Made by a program: the position numbers and the translations under genes. Positions 8,470-16,885 of a stretch of DNA of 64,000 bases are shown here, in pieces. The first letter of the stretch is position 1; each line of letters begins with the position of its first letter. The notes beneath the pieces are model-generated. The model made no database searches. It was not told where the DNA came from and saw only the letters and a list, made by a program, of their open reading frames with translations. Source of the DNA: Bog-473 sp963779735 (GTDB lineage: Bacteria > Actinomycetota > Acidimicrobiia > Acidimicrobiales > RAAP-2); the NCBI GenBank assembly GCA_963779735.1, contig CAVZZJ010000004.1, positions 620,001 through 684,000 of the forward strand, written 5' to 3'.

Positions 8470-8778
8470 ATGACGGTAATTTCCGCAGCAGCATTGACCA
8501 TGAGGCCAGATCGCTATGAGGACTTCCTAACATCGACCCGGAAGTCGAAGTCGACCTTGGAGAAGTGTGGAGCGAGGAACGTTCGGCTGAGCGTGGCCAC
8601 GAGCGCAGGCCACAGTTTCGTGCTCTCATACGAAGCGGTGGATTTTACCGATGCGGGGGCCATCATGGATAGGTTCTTCGCCGATCCAGAAGGGGTGGCG
8701 GTGATGGCGGAAGCGAACAGCGACTCGGGTCCCGTGGCTTCCTGGCAGTCATCTACATGGATGGAGATTGAGCTTTGA
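8470..8778 (+). CDS. Small dimeric alpha/beta-barrel-like protein of unknown function
   Basis: A 102-residue protein. ATG 8470 is preceded by GGTAGAGAG, a fair ribosome site, and the upstream extension to 8311 is not protein-like. The sequence MTVISAAALTMRPDRYEDFL, then ARNVRLSVATSAGHSFVLSY and FTDAGAIMDRFFADPEGVAV, has the strand-helix-strand layout of ferredoxin-like dimeric barrels. A second half follows the first in one chain. Function is unknown. It is divergent from the ABM-like gene at 7898-8179. Confidence 0.6.
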   Translation: MTVISAAALTMRPDRYEDFLTSTRKSKSTLEKCGARNVRLSVATSAGHSFVLSYEAVDFTDAGAIMDRFFADPEGVAVMAEANSDSGPVASWQSSTWMEIEL

Positions 8779-8875
8779 TCAGAAGAAGGTCCTGAAGCTG
8801 ACAGCCAAGGGGGTCCACCCCGATTCGGGATTAGGGAGCGTCTGCATGGGTGGGCGCTCCCGCGTCCGTCTCGAT

Positions 8876-9168
8876 TCAACAAGATGAGGGTCCGTCGTGG
8901 GCGTTCCTCGATCCCGAGCTGGGTGAGGCTGTCCCGTTGCCCCCAAACGGGAAGGAGACCGTTCTCGGCGCGATTGTCTCGTCGGAGCCGAAGCGAACCT
9001 CGCGGCGGCGCCGCCCGGACTCGAGCATCACCAACGAGACTGCGTCCTCGGCGCGCTGGAAGGACCCAGTGCGCCGGTAAGCACACGTCAACAGACGTGC
9101 GCGTATCGGTCATAGACAATGACGAAGGCCTGCTCGTCGCCGCGTAACGCCCTGTCCCGGAGTGCCAT
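8876..9168 (-). pseudogene. Decayed ECF sigma factor, frameshifted and 3'-truncated
   Basis: One frame gives MALRDRALRGDEQAFVIVYD then RYAHVC and a stop at 9088. This is a typical region 2 beginning of an ECF sigma factor (AL.GDE.AF..LYDRYA). The next frame, overlapping the stop, continues TCAYRRTGSFQRAEDAVSLV and MLESGRRRREV, matching the end of region 2 (YRRTG....AEDAVS...LE.WRRR). The expected PWL.G.A motif and region 4 are missing. A one-base loss joins the two frames at about 9095. This is the start of a sigma-70 family gene that is no longer functional. Confidence 0.6.
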
Positions 9169-9446
9169 GTCGGTCGGGGCGGCATCGCTCACGACAACTA
9201 GGTGTCCGTTGGCGTCCAAAGGTTCCAATTGTGACGCGCAGAGCGAGTTGCCCCATTCCCGCCGTCGTCGCGGCAGGGGCTCAGTTGCAAGCATCAGGTT
9301 CCTGCCAGCGCCCGTCGAAGTGCCATATTGTGCCGGGTCGTGACCGACCACAGAGCACGAGTCACTCGTATTCGGCTGTTGTCGCTCAGTCGGGGCGCCC
9401 GTAACGAGCCCCGACTCTGGCCCGACGCGTAGCCCCGAGGTGCCGA

Positions 9447-10058
9447 TCAGGTTGGTCGAACCATGAACCAATTCGGAACGCCAATTACCTGCTGCTCTTG
9501 GACCACCTCGAAACCGAAGCGCTTGTAGAGCCGCACTTTGGCCTCGGAATCGGTCTCTAGATACCCCATGAGTTTCGCATCATCTAGCTGTAGACAGTAG
9601 TGATCGAGAATCTGTGATCCGATGCCTCGTCCCCGCAGATCAGCGTCCACTGCCAGAGGGCCGAGGTGCGAGTGAGGTTCCTTTGGATCGAGTGCACCCC
9701 AGGATGAATTCAACCGTGCCGTACGCGCGAGAGAGCGAAGGCCTATTGGAAAGAGGGCCGGCACGTAATTGAGGAGCTGAACGACGCTCGGTTGACAGGT
9801 CCCCGGAGGCGCCACTCCGGTCACGCCCACCATGGTTCCTCCCTCGAGCGCGACAAGTGGGGTTTGCCCCTTCATGACGTCGAACATGGCTGCGAACAAG
9901 ACCAAGAGACGCTTATGGCGGCGCTCCGGGTCCGGACCCAGTGAAGCGATCTGCAGTGGTTCATCTCGAAACCCGCGTGCAAGCAATCTGATAGCTGCCG
10001 GACGTTCATCGGCATGGAGGTTACGGACTTCTACGATTGGCCGTTTCCCGTTCACCAC
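9447..10058 (-). CDS. GNAT family N-acetyltransferase
   Basis: A 203-residue protein. Acetyl-CoA-binding motif A is seen at SHLGPLAVDADLRGRGIGSQ (RGRGIG at 142-147), followed by motif B-like LMGYLETDSEAKVRLYKRFG and the closing FEVVQEQQVIGVPNWFMVR. This is a standard single-domain GNAT. It transfers an acetyl group from acetyl-CoA to an unknown amine in the cytosol. Start is GTG 10058, or the adjacent GTG at 10055. It is monocistronic and faces a 480-bp intergenic region containing a perfect hairpin. Confidence 0.8.
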   Translation of the reverse strand: MVNGKRPIVEVRNLHADERPAAIRLLARGFRDEPLQIASLGPDPERRHKRLLVLFAAMFDVMKGQTPLVALEGGTMVGVTGVAPPGTCQPSVVQLLNYVPALFPIGLRSLARTARLNSSWGALDPKEPHSHLGPLAVDADLRGRGIGSQILDHYCLQLDDAKLMGYLETDSEAKVRLYKRFGFEVVQEQQVIGVPNWFMVRPT

Positions 10059-10536
10059 GTGATGTGACCCCTAGAGAACGGCGCCCAGCCGGGCGACGAG
10101 CCGGATATCGAAACCTCGTCGGCTTCGAGTGAAGGAAGGTTCATTTGACGTCTCCTTCGAGGCAGGCGGCTCTCAATGGTGATGGTACAGATTGCCAGTT
10201 CGACACCAAGGTTGGTAGCCCCATCCCCGTCGTGGTAGTAGCACGACGGGGATGGGCATCGGTATGGCAGACCGACTCCCCACCTACCTCAGAGGGAGTC
10301 CCAGGTCCGGGGTACTGGGCGATGGTAGACCATGCGCCAACCACGCCAAACCTTCTGCGGTCCCACCTCTGTCCGGGGAACTAACGGAGATGGTCAAAGC
10401 TCGCCCGCTCGGTCCGAACGGAGGCTCCCTCGACTGACTGAGTTCGTCGGGATGGTGGGTGCTACCACGTACCTTGCCCGAGGTGCTGCCCTCCTTGGAA
10501 GCCGAGGTTCGATGCGTAACACTGGCGGTGGAGGTC
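10059..10536. other. Intergenic region with a long perfect hairpin
   Basis: This region lies between the divergent GNAT and FtsX-like genes. I see no protein-like frame. The only structure is the inverted repeat at 10220-10256 listed separately. Promoters for both flanking genes should lie here, but no clear -35/-10 pair stands out. Confidence 0.4.
10220..10256. terminator. Perfect 15-bp stem-loop
   Basis: CCCATCCCCGTCGTG (10220-10234) pairs perfectly with CACGACGGGGATGGG (10242-10256) around the 7-base loop GTAGTAG. No U-run follows on either strand. It lies between divergent genes, where a terminator is not expected. Its shape resembles the 14-bp hairpin at 4284-4317, although the sequences differ. 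Confidence 0.4.
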
Positions 10537-12948
10537 ATGTTGGCTGCTGTCATGTTGGTGTTCCGTGCAGAGTTCCGCCGTCGGTGGCGATCATGGCTGA
10601 TTCTGGTCGTCCTCATCGCCGTTGTGGGCGGACTGGCCCTGGCCGCCGTCGCGGCCGGGCGCCGTACTGCCTCGGCTTTCCCCCGCTTCGTTGCCGCTCA
10701 CGGCTATGACGTCTACATCTACAATCAGAGCCCCGTTGGCGGACTGGGCAGGTTGCCCGGGGTTTCCTCTGTCACGGCGATCGGCAACCCCGCGAGCGGG
10801 CCACCGACGTGTGCCTGCACCACCCAAGCCATCAATCCGTCGAACTTCTACATCAATGAGCTGTCCACCACGGCATTGGATCGGGTGGTGAAGTTGGTCG
10901 CCGGCCAGATGCCCGCCCAATCGTCACCGTATGACGTGCTGGCCTCCTTCACGTTCCAACAGGACTACGGCGTGCACATCGGGTCGGTGATCCATGCGCC
11001 CCTGTATGCATCCTCACAAATGGCGGCACTGGAAAGCGGCGCCAACGTGGCGCCGTCCGGGCCGACGGTTGCCCTGCATGTCGTGGGAATTGGTGCAGCC
11101 GAAATGGAGTTTCCATCTGGAACGACACCCGAATACGACCTCTTCACAACCCCCGCATTCGCACGGGCCGTCAACAAGCGAACTGTGCTCGCTTCTGTCT
11201 ACCTCGTTCGCCTTCGTCAAGGGACTTCCACCCTCCCTCGATTCGCCGCGGCCGCAGGCTCACTTCACCTCGACTATGTCTCAAATCAGGCCACTGCTGC
11301 CGCGGCGATAACAGCATCGATCCACCCCCAAGCGGTGGGGTGGTGGGTGCTCGCCGTACTGGCCGCGCTTGCCGGCCTAGCCGTAATCGGCCAGGCGCTC
11401 AGTCGACAGAGCGTCGTCGAGAGCGAAGAGTATCCCTCTTTAGTGGCCTTGGGCTTGGCCAGGCGCCAGCTCATGGTGCTCGGCACGGCGCGGAGTTTGA
11501 TGGTGGCGCTCGTCGGCGCGGCCGGCGCCGTCATCGTTGCCTTTGCCCTCTCTCCCCTGACTCCGGTCGGCGAGGCACGCCTAGCGGAGCCTTCGACCGG
11601 TCTTGCCTTCGATCCGTTGGTCCTCCTCCTCGGAGCGCTGGCAACGGTTGTGGTGGTTCTGCTCCTGGGGATCTGGCCGGCCGTACGAGCCTCGCGTGTG
11701 CACATCGGCGGCGAGCGGGCATCAGAAGGGCACCCCTCACTCATCGTGTCGAAAGTGGTCGCCGTAGGCGCGCCGCCGAGCGCGGTGATCGGAGTCCGTC
11801 ACGCCTTGGAACGCGGACGCGGCAGCGCCTCGGTCCCGGTGGGCACCGCACTGTTCGGATCGGCGTTGGCGGTCATGGCCCTGTGCGCAACGGTGGTCTT
11901 CGCCGACAGCTTGACGCACCTCACAACTACTCCCGCGCTCTACGGCAGCAACTACTCGTTCTCGTTTTCGACCTCGAACGGGGGGCCGGTCAACCCCAGG
12001 GTGTCCAGCCTGGAGCACGACCACTCCATCACCGCGATCATGCTGGTGGCCAGCGATGAGGTGTCGATCAAGGGGCATGATGTCCTCGCCGTTGCCGGGA
12101 AGGCTGTGCGTGGACCAATGCTCCTGTCGACGGTCGACGGTCGGCTTCCCACTGGTGACCACGACATGACGCTCGGAGTCACCACGCTGCACCAGGTCGG
12201 CGCCCATGTGGGGTCGGTTCTCAAAGTGACCGTGCAACTGCCGACCGGTGGATCCCGTAGCGTGCCGTTTCGCGTCGTTGGGACCGCATCGTTCCCCAGC
12301 GACGCCGGGGGCGGAGGACTCGGCACCGGCTCGGCCTTCACCATGGCCGGCTACCTGGACGCAGTGTGTCCGCCCGGACGTGAAGAGAATGGGTGCCAAC
12401 GGGCGTTCGCTGCCAGTCAAGACTTCGTCGTCTTGGCAAGGGCGACTTCCGGTCCGAAGGGCCAAGCCGACATCGCCCGCTATGTCGCTCAGGACAGCGC
12501 GAGCCGGCCGACCATCCCAACCTCGTTGCTCAACTTCGGGGAGGCGGTGAACTTCCCACTCATCCTCGGGTTTGTGCTGGCCCTGTTCGGCGTGGCGACT
12601 CTCCTCCATCTGCTCGTGGTCAGCGTCGGCCGGCGGCGCCGGGAGATGGGACTGCTCAGGGCGCTCGGCTTCGTGAACGTGCAGGTCGGCGCCACCGTGC
12701 TCTGGCAAGCCACGACGGTTGCCCTGGTGGGCATCGTTGTCGGGGTCCCGCTTGGCATCATCGTCGGCCGGGCGGTCTGGAACGCCTTTGCCACCAACCT
12801 CGGTGCTGTGCCCGTCGCCGCTGTTCCCGCGTCGACGCTCGCCGTCTTGGCGATCGCCGTGCTCGTGGTCGCCAATGTGCTGGCCGTGATCCCGGCCGTG
12901 ACCTCTGCGCGCACACGGTCGGTGGGGCAGCTCTTGCGGACTGAGTGA
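10537..12948 (+). CDS. FtsX-like ABC transporter permease (orphan)
   Basis: About 803 residues. I chose ATG 10537, which has GGTGGAGG just upstream; ATG 10552 is an alternative. It has one N-terminal membrane helix (about residues 21-42), a large extracytoplasmic domain, three helices around 270-400, a second large outside domain, and three C-terminal helices including LHLLVVSVGRRRREMGLLRA, the FtsX/MacB signature (...RRREMGLLRALG). Duplicated FtsX cores of this size act in export of lipoproteins, peptides or lipids with a separate ATPase. No ATPase gene is adjacent, so the partner must be elsewhere or the gene is orphaned. Confidence 0.8.
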   Translation: MLAAVMLVFRAEFRRRWRSWLILVVLIAVVGGLALAAVAAGRRTASAFPRFVAAHGYDVYIYNQSPVGGLGRLPGVSSVTAIGNPASGPPTCACTTQAINPSNFYINELSTTALDRVVKLVAGQMPAQSSPYDVLASFTFQQDYGVHIGSVIHAPLYASSQMAALESGANVAPSGPTVALHVVGIGAAEMEFPSGTTPEYDLFTTPAFARAVNKRTVLASVYLVRLRQGTSTLPRFAAAAGSLHLDYVSNQATAAAAITASIHPQAVGWWVLAVLAALAGLAVIGQALSRQSVVESEEYPSLVALGLARRQLMVLGTARSLMVALVGAAGAVIVAFALSPLTPVGEARLAEPSTGLAFDPLVLLLGALATVVVVLLLGIWPAVRASRVHIGGERASEGHPSLIVSKVVAVGAPPSAVIGVRHALERGRGSASVPVGTALFGSALAVMALCATVVFADSLTHLTTTPALYGSNYSFSFSTSNGGPVNPRVSSLEHDHSITAIMLVASDEVSIKGHDVLAVAGKAVRGPMLLSTVDGRLPTGDHDMTLGVTTLHQVGAHVGSVLKVTVQLPTGGSRSVPFRVVGTASFPSDAGGGGLGTGSAFTMAGYLDAVCPPGREENGCQRAFAASQDFVVLARATSGPKGQADIARYVAQDSASRPTIPTSLLNFGEAVNFPLILGFVLALFGVATLLHLLVVSVGRRRREMGLLRALGFVNVQVGATVLWQATTVALVGIVVGVPLGIIVGRAVWNAFATNLGAVPVAAVPASTLAVLAIAVLVVANVLAVIPAVTSARTRSVGQLLRTE

Positions 12949-12959
12949 AGGCAGTCTCG

Positions 12960-13400
12960 GTTCGAGCCCGGGAGGAAGAGGGACCCGGCATTGGAGAGCA
13001 AGAGGCAGCCGTAGAGCAGGGGCGCCTCGCCCCCGCCCCTACTCCGGGCGGTGTAGACGAGCACGGGGGTGAGGAACGCCACTGACGTGTCGAGGTTCAG
13101 GACAGCAGTCACCGTGCCGACCATGACGGCGGCTCCCAGGAACAAGGCGCCGCCATCCGTAGCTACTCTGGCGAGCTGCTGACCGGCGGCAGAGAAGAGC
13201 CCGTCCTCTTCGGCCACCAAGCCGACGAGGATGAGCCCGCTCACCAGCACGAAGGGCGACCAGTCGATGCCCACCCCTGCAAGCACCCACCGGAGGTAGC
13301 TCCCGATCGGAGCACGACGTGTAGCCTCACTAGGGGAGTGTTCCACCGCAAGGAGTTTTCCAGAAACCTCCTCGGCCGTTTCTCGCCCAAGTACCCCTGC
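12960..13400 (-). pseudogene. N-terminal fragment of an ArsB/SLC13-type anion transporter
   Basis: The minus strand encodes DWSPFVLVSGLILVGLVAEE, then a segment ending VTAVLNLDTSVAFLTPVLVY, and LLYGCLLLSNAGSLFLPGSN. These are the first helices and the LDT...LTPV and N.(A/G)SL.LP.SN signatures of ArsB/NhaD-like permeases, normally about 400-430 residues. After PGSN the frame runs into the antisense of the FtsX gene, so two thirds of the protein is missing. A breakpoint at about 12,960 immediately follows the FtsX stop, suggesting that a deletion or insertion joined the two. Confidence 0.65.
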
Positions 13401-13474
13401 TAGGGCGACGTACTCCGATCGTAACCTTCCTCGCGGGGTGTTCCGTCGGGACACTGCCGGGTGTGATCGCGGCG

Positions 13475-13858
13475 CTACGCCCCTCGACCGTACTCGTCGT
13501 CGGTGACATAGTCACCCCAAGTGGCCGCACCCTGAGTGACGGAGATGTGTGTCATGAAGCGGTCGGGGGCGGCACCGTGCCAGTGGTCCTGGCCGTCCGG
13601 GGTGACGTGGACGTCGCCTGGACGGATCTCGACGATCTCCTCGCCCCGTGACTGCACGAGGCCTGTGCCTTCGGTGACGTACAGGGTCTGGCCGCCTTCG
13701 TGCGCGTGCCAGGCGGTACGGGCTCCCGGGGTGAAGTGCACTGCACCGACGTTGAGCTGCGAGTGGTCGTGTGGCTCGACGATGCGATCGATCCAGACAT
13801 CGCCGGTGAACCACTCGGCCGGTCCCTTGCTGGTCGGCTTCTTTGGCTGGACTCCCAT
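13475..13858 (-). CDS. Cupin-domain protein
   Basis: 127 residues from ATG 13858, preceded by GAAGGAGAAATC. A single cupin: HFTPGARTAWHAHEGGQTLY with ligands H51 and H53 (plus Q57 in place of the usual Glu), and the second motif PGDVHVTPDGQDHWHGAAPD with H92/H94. Proteins of this type often accompany carboxymuconolactone-decarboxylase-like or quinone-related enzymes; the substrate is not known here. The gene follows the XRE regulator by 16 bp on the same strand, so they are probably co-transcribed and the regulator may control it. Confidence 0.75.
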   Translation of the reverse strand: MGVQPKKPTSKGPAEWFTGDVWIDRIVEPHDHSQLNVGAVHFTPGARTAWHAHEGGQTLYVTEGTGLVQSRGEEIVEIRPGDVHVTPDGQDHWHGAAPDRFMTHISVTQGAATWGDYVTDDEYGRGA

Positions 13859-13874
13859 GATTTCTCCTTCACAT

Positions 13875-14753
13875 TCAGCGTTGGGCGGTCTCGTCCGCGC
13901 GGGTAACCGTCGATGTCGTGGCCCAGCTCGCGAGCAGGTCGAGTGCCTGTCGCGAGGGGCTTCCCGGTTCGGCACTGTAGACGAGGATGCGCTGCCCGGT
14001 GTCGCCCGGGAGGTCCAGCGCCTCGTAGTCGAGGGTGAGATCGCCGACGACAGGGTGGTGCAGCGTTTTTGCGCCGGTGCGATGGAACTTCACATTGTGG
14101 GCGGCCCAGCGGACACGGAACTCGTCGCTGCGAGTGGAGAGTTCCCCGATGAGATCGGATAGCGGCTTGTCGTAGGGGTCGCGACCCGCTTCGGTCCGCA
14201 GGATCGCGACTGCATCGTTGGCAATCTTCTCCCATTCATGGAAGAAATCGCCGGCCCGAGACGTCAGAAAGATGAACCGGGCCATGTTCGGTGTTCGGCT
14301 CGGATCCTCGAACACGGGCGAGTACAGGGCGTGGCCGAGCGCGTTGGCGGCGATGAGGTCGAGGCGGCCGTTGCGGGCATACGCTGGAGCGGTCATGGAG
14401 TCGAGGATTCGCTGCACGGTGGGACGGACCCGTTCCTGGGCCGGACGACGGCGCGTCGGACGTGACGTGGCATAGGCGGCGCGCACCAGGTCGAACAGGT
14501 GGGCTCGCTCGGCCTCGTCCAGTTGCAACGCTCGCGCAACACCTTCGAGCACGTCCTCGGAGGCGCCGGCTGCGTTCCCCCGCTCGAAGCGCGTGTAGTA
14601 CTCGACGCTGATTCCGGCGAGCATCGCGACTTCTTCTCGGCGCAATCCCTTCACCCGGCGATTGCCGCCATAGGCGGGGAGTCCGGCCTGCTCCGGAGTG
14701 ATCTTGGCTCGCCGCGAGGTCAGGAACTCCCGGATGTCGTGTGGTGCGTCCAC
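13875..14753 (-). CDS. XRE-family regulator with MmyB-like ligand-binding domain
   Basis: 292 residues. The N-terminal helix-turn-helix is contained in GLRREEVAMLAGISVEYYTR (about residues 36-55), followed by FERGNAAGASEDVLEGVARA. The C-terminal two thirds, with NALGHALYSPVFEDPSRTPN and the DPYDKPLSDLIGELSTRSDE segment, ending in LDLPGDTGQRILVYSAEPGS, match the MmyB-like PAS-type domain of this actinobacterial family. These are DNA-binding repressors or activators responding to a small ligand (fatty acids in structural studies of MmyB). It is first in a two-gene operon with the cupin gene. Confidence 0.85.
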   Translation of the reverse strand: MDAPHDIREFLTSRRAKITPEQAGLPAYGGNRRVKGLRREEVAMLAGISVEYYTRFERGNAAGASEDVLEGVARALQLDEAERAHLFDLVRAAYATSRPTRRRPAQERVRPTVQRILDSMTAPAYARNGRLDLIAANALGHALYSPVFEDPSRTPNMARFIFLTSRAGDFFHEWEKIANDAVAILRTEAGRDPYDKPLSDLIGELSTRSDEFRVRWAAHNVKFHRTGAKTLHHPVVGDLTLDYEALDLPGDTGQRILVYSAEPGSPSRQALDLLASWATTSTVTRADETAQR

Positions 14754-15052
14754 ACCTCAACTCTACGGGTGGTCGGCGCGAAGAGGGAGGCCCTGGTAGT
14801 ACCCCCCCTCAACACAGCCTCCCCCGCGAAGCGCACTCCTGGTTCGATGGTCGACGACTCGTTCGAGGCGAACTTCTGGCGCAGTGTGGGCTAGCAAGGC
14901 ACGTCGCACCGGCGCGCGCGTACGTCCCCGCGTGGGTTCGATTCGATGGCCACATAAAGGTGCGAGGAGCTTGACCAATGGGCACCGCCGATGATTTTGC
15001 AACTCACCTGGCTTCGCGCCGACAGGAGTGGTGGGGTGGTGGCAGCCGGTCG
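14754..15052. other. Intergenic region, nothing recognised
   Basis: About 300 bp upstream of the XRE regulator and downstream of a VOC gene. A T-loop-like GGTTCGATTC at about 14,933 does not sit in a foldable tRNA. No protein-like frame was seen. Confidence 0.4.
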
Positions 15053-15436
15053 TCACTTTGCTAGAGGGCGAGCGAAGCTCAGCTCATGACCACTGGGGTC
15101 GTGGATGTGGAAGTAGCGCTCGCCCCACGGGGCGTCCGCGGGCGCGGTCTCCGGGCGGAATCCGGCCCTGATTGCGCGTTGGTACATCGCGTCCACGTCG
15201 TCGACCCACAACACGACTCGGCCCCAGAGGCCCCTTTTGAGAGAGCGGCCTGCATCTAGCTGAAGGTTGAGGTAGCCAGCGCCGACCCGGAAGCTCGTAA
15301 AGGTCGCATCCTCTCCTCCGTAGATCAGATGGAACCCCAGTGCTCGATAGAAGGCCACAGCCTCAACCATGTCCACTGTCAGCAGCGTTACCGCGCTAAT
15401 GCTCTCCACTGGCTCCCGTTGCGCATGCACACGCAT
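15053..15436 (-). CDS. VOC family (glyoxalase/bleomycin-resistance-like) protein
   Basis: 127 residues from ATG 15436. It has VTLLTVDMVEAVAFYRALGF and the second half WVDDVDAMYQRAIRAGFRPE, ending in YFHIHDPSGHELSFARPL with the usual C-terminal Glu ligand. The first metal ligand position, normally His/Gln in the opening strand, is not obvious, so this may be a non-catalytic binding member. An upstream extension to 15553 is low-complexity and unlikely. A decayed VOC copy lies directly upstream on the same strand. Confidence 0.7.
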   Translation of the reverse strand: MRVHAQREPVESISAVTLLTVDMVEAVAFYRALGFHLIYGGEDATFTSFRVGAGYLNLQLDAGRSLKRGLWGRVVLWVDDVDAMYQRAIRAGFRPETAPADAPWGERYFHIHDPSGHELSFARPLAK

Positions 15437-15539
15437 AGCCTTGCACGGGCTCGGGGCGGCGGCTCGCTGCCGGGCCAGGGTGCGGTTTGGTCCGGAGCCG
15501 GGCCAGGAGCCCGTCCCGCAGTGCGGGCTGGTGGAACGC

Positions 15540-15755
15540 TCCACCGGCGTCATGGAACACCTCGCTCACTTCGACGCCACCGAGGTATCCCCACTGCCGA
15601 AATCGATCGAACACGCCGCTGGAGACGTCAGCTGCATAGAACGTCGCCCTCGCCGGCGAATCGGCACCGATCCGGCATCCCCACACGGGCACGACGACCA
15701 CTTCCAGCTTCACGACGGCACTCCGCTCACCTGATGCCGCCAGCCAGTCGGACAT
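15540..15755 (-). pseudogene. Decayed VOC gene with internal deletion
   Basis: The frame begins at ATG 15755 with MSDWLAASGERSAVVKLEVV and VVPV, the standard opening of a VOC protein. It then jumps without the expected central strands to RATFYAADVSSGVFDRFRQW and GVEVSEVFHDAGGAFH, a C-half signature of the same family, before losing homology. Total length is well under the normal 120-150 residues, and the FYxxLGF core is missing. An internal deletion has destroyed the gene. Confidence 0.55.
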
Positions 15756-15848
15756 GTCCTCCTTGCGGCCGGCGACCATCCGTGCCAGCGTGGTCACGTG
15801 ACCATCTTGATCAGGTGCGAGCAGACCGCGCCAGAGGACGCTTGAGGC

Positions 15849-16826
15849 ATGTCGATCGTCAACCTCGATCCCGAGCTGCGGCCGACCCTCGAGGCGTATC
15901 TCGGTACCGGACGAACCTTCGACGCTGATGGCCTTCGCTTGATCCGTGAGGAGATGAGAGCCCGGTTCGCGGCCACACCCCCGGTCATACCCCCGACCGT
16001 TCGCGTGGAGGATGTCACCATCCCAGGTCCAGACGGCGATACCGAGCTGTTGCTGCGCGTCTACCGGCCGGCCGGTTCGACGCTTGTCCCCGCCCTGTAC
16101 TGGATGCACGGCGGCGGGATGACGATCGGCTCCATCGACATGGACGACACGCTGCTGGCGAACACTGTCGACAAGCTGGGGTTGGCGGCGATCTCGGTCG
16201 AGTACCGGTTGGCCCCCGAACATCCGGACCCGGCTCCTGTGGAGGACTGCTATGCGGGGCTGGTCTGGACCGCGGCACACGCCCACGAGCTCGGAATCGA
16301 CCCCGAACGCATCGCGGTAGGGGGCCCCAGCGCCGGGGGAGGCCTGGCCGCGGGCACGGCGTTGTTGGCCCGGGACCGCCGTGGGCCGCGGGTGGCGTTC
16401 CAGCTCCTCTTCGAGCCGATGCTCGATGACCGCGCCATCACACCTTCGTCGAACGCCTACGAGGACTCCGTCGTCTGGGATCGCAACGCCAATCGATTTG
16501 GCTGGAACGCCCTCTTGGGCGATCGGGCAGGGACCGATGCCGTATCGCACTATGCCGCCCCGGCGCGGGCAACCGACGTGGATGGCCTCCCACCGGCCTT
16601 TGTCGACGTGGGTGAGATCGAGACGTTTCGTGACGAATGCATCGTCTACGCCCAGCGCTTAATGATGGCGGGCGTGTCCACGGAGCTCCATGTCTACCGG
16701 GGTGCGGTTCACGGCTTCGACCTCATGGCGCCCGACTCGACCGTCGCGCGCGTGGCGTGGGGGCTGCGGTGGGCCGCCCTGGCCCGAGCGTTCGGGCTAA
16801 GGCAACCGAGGTTCAGCCTCGATTGA
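15849..16826 (+). CDS. Alpha/beta hydrolase, hormone-sensitive-lipase-type esterase
   Basis: 325 residues. The oxyanion-hole motif HGGG is at 87-90 and the nucleophile elbow GPSAGG has S161 (the consensus is GDSAGG). The acidic member is probably in VGEIETFRDE (E256 or D261) and the His is H289 in AVHGFD. A typical N-terminal cap helix and TIPGPDGDTELLLRVYRP strand precede. It should hydrolyse short-chain esters or lactones in the cytosol. Start ATG 15849 fits the family length (300-330). It is monocistronic and ends in a hairpin shared with the convergent glycosyltransferase gene. Confidence 0.85.
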   Translation: MSIVNLDPELRPTLEAYLGTGRTFDADGLRLIREEMRARFAATPPVIPPTVRVEDVTIPGPDGDTELLLRVYRPAGSTLVPALYWMHGGGMTIGSIDMDDTLLANTVDKLGLAAISVEYRLAPEHPDPAPVEDCYAGLVWTAAHAHELGIDPERIAVGGPSAGGGLAAGTALLARDRRGPRVAFQLLFEPMLDDRAITPSSNAYEDSVVWDRNANRFGWNALLGDRAGTDAVSHYAAPARATDVDGLPPAFVDVGEIETFRDECIVYAQRLMMAGVSTELHVYRGAVHGFDLMAPDSTVARVAWGLRWAALARAFGLRQPRFSLD

Positions 16827-16852
16827 TCGCCGGACCGAGCGATCGATCGAGG
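16817..16852. terminator. Stem-loop between convergent genes, terminator-like
   Basis: CCTCGATTGATCGC (16817-16830) pairs with GCGATCGATCGAGG (16839-16852) with one mismatch in 14 and an 8-base loop. It spans the TGA of the esterase and lies before the stop of the convergent glycosyltransferase at 16886, so it could stop transcription from both sides. There is no poly-U tail. Confidence 0.5.
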
Positions 16853-16885
16853 TCCAGCCGGATGCCCGGAAGCCTCTCGACTCGG

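Noticed and set aside
12489..13454. 321-codon minus-strand frame joining the transporter fragment to antisense FtsX sequence, as a fusion gene
   Set aside because: The part after PGSN is antisense of conserved FtsX helices and has no protein-like features, so it is a truncation and not a fusion.
14900..14990. GGTTCGATTC, resembling a tRNA T-loop
   Set aside because: The flanking bases do not form a T-stem, and there is no matching acceptor stem, D-arm or anticodon arm at the proper distances.
15396..16550. Long minus-strand open frame opposite the esterase gene
   Set aside because: Antisense shadow of the strongly supported esterase; only its 15540-15755 part has VOC-like content and is listed separately.
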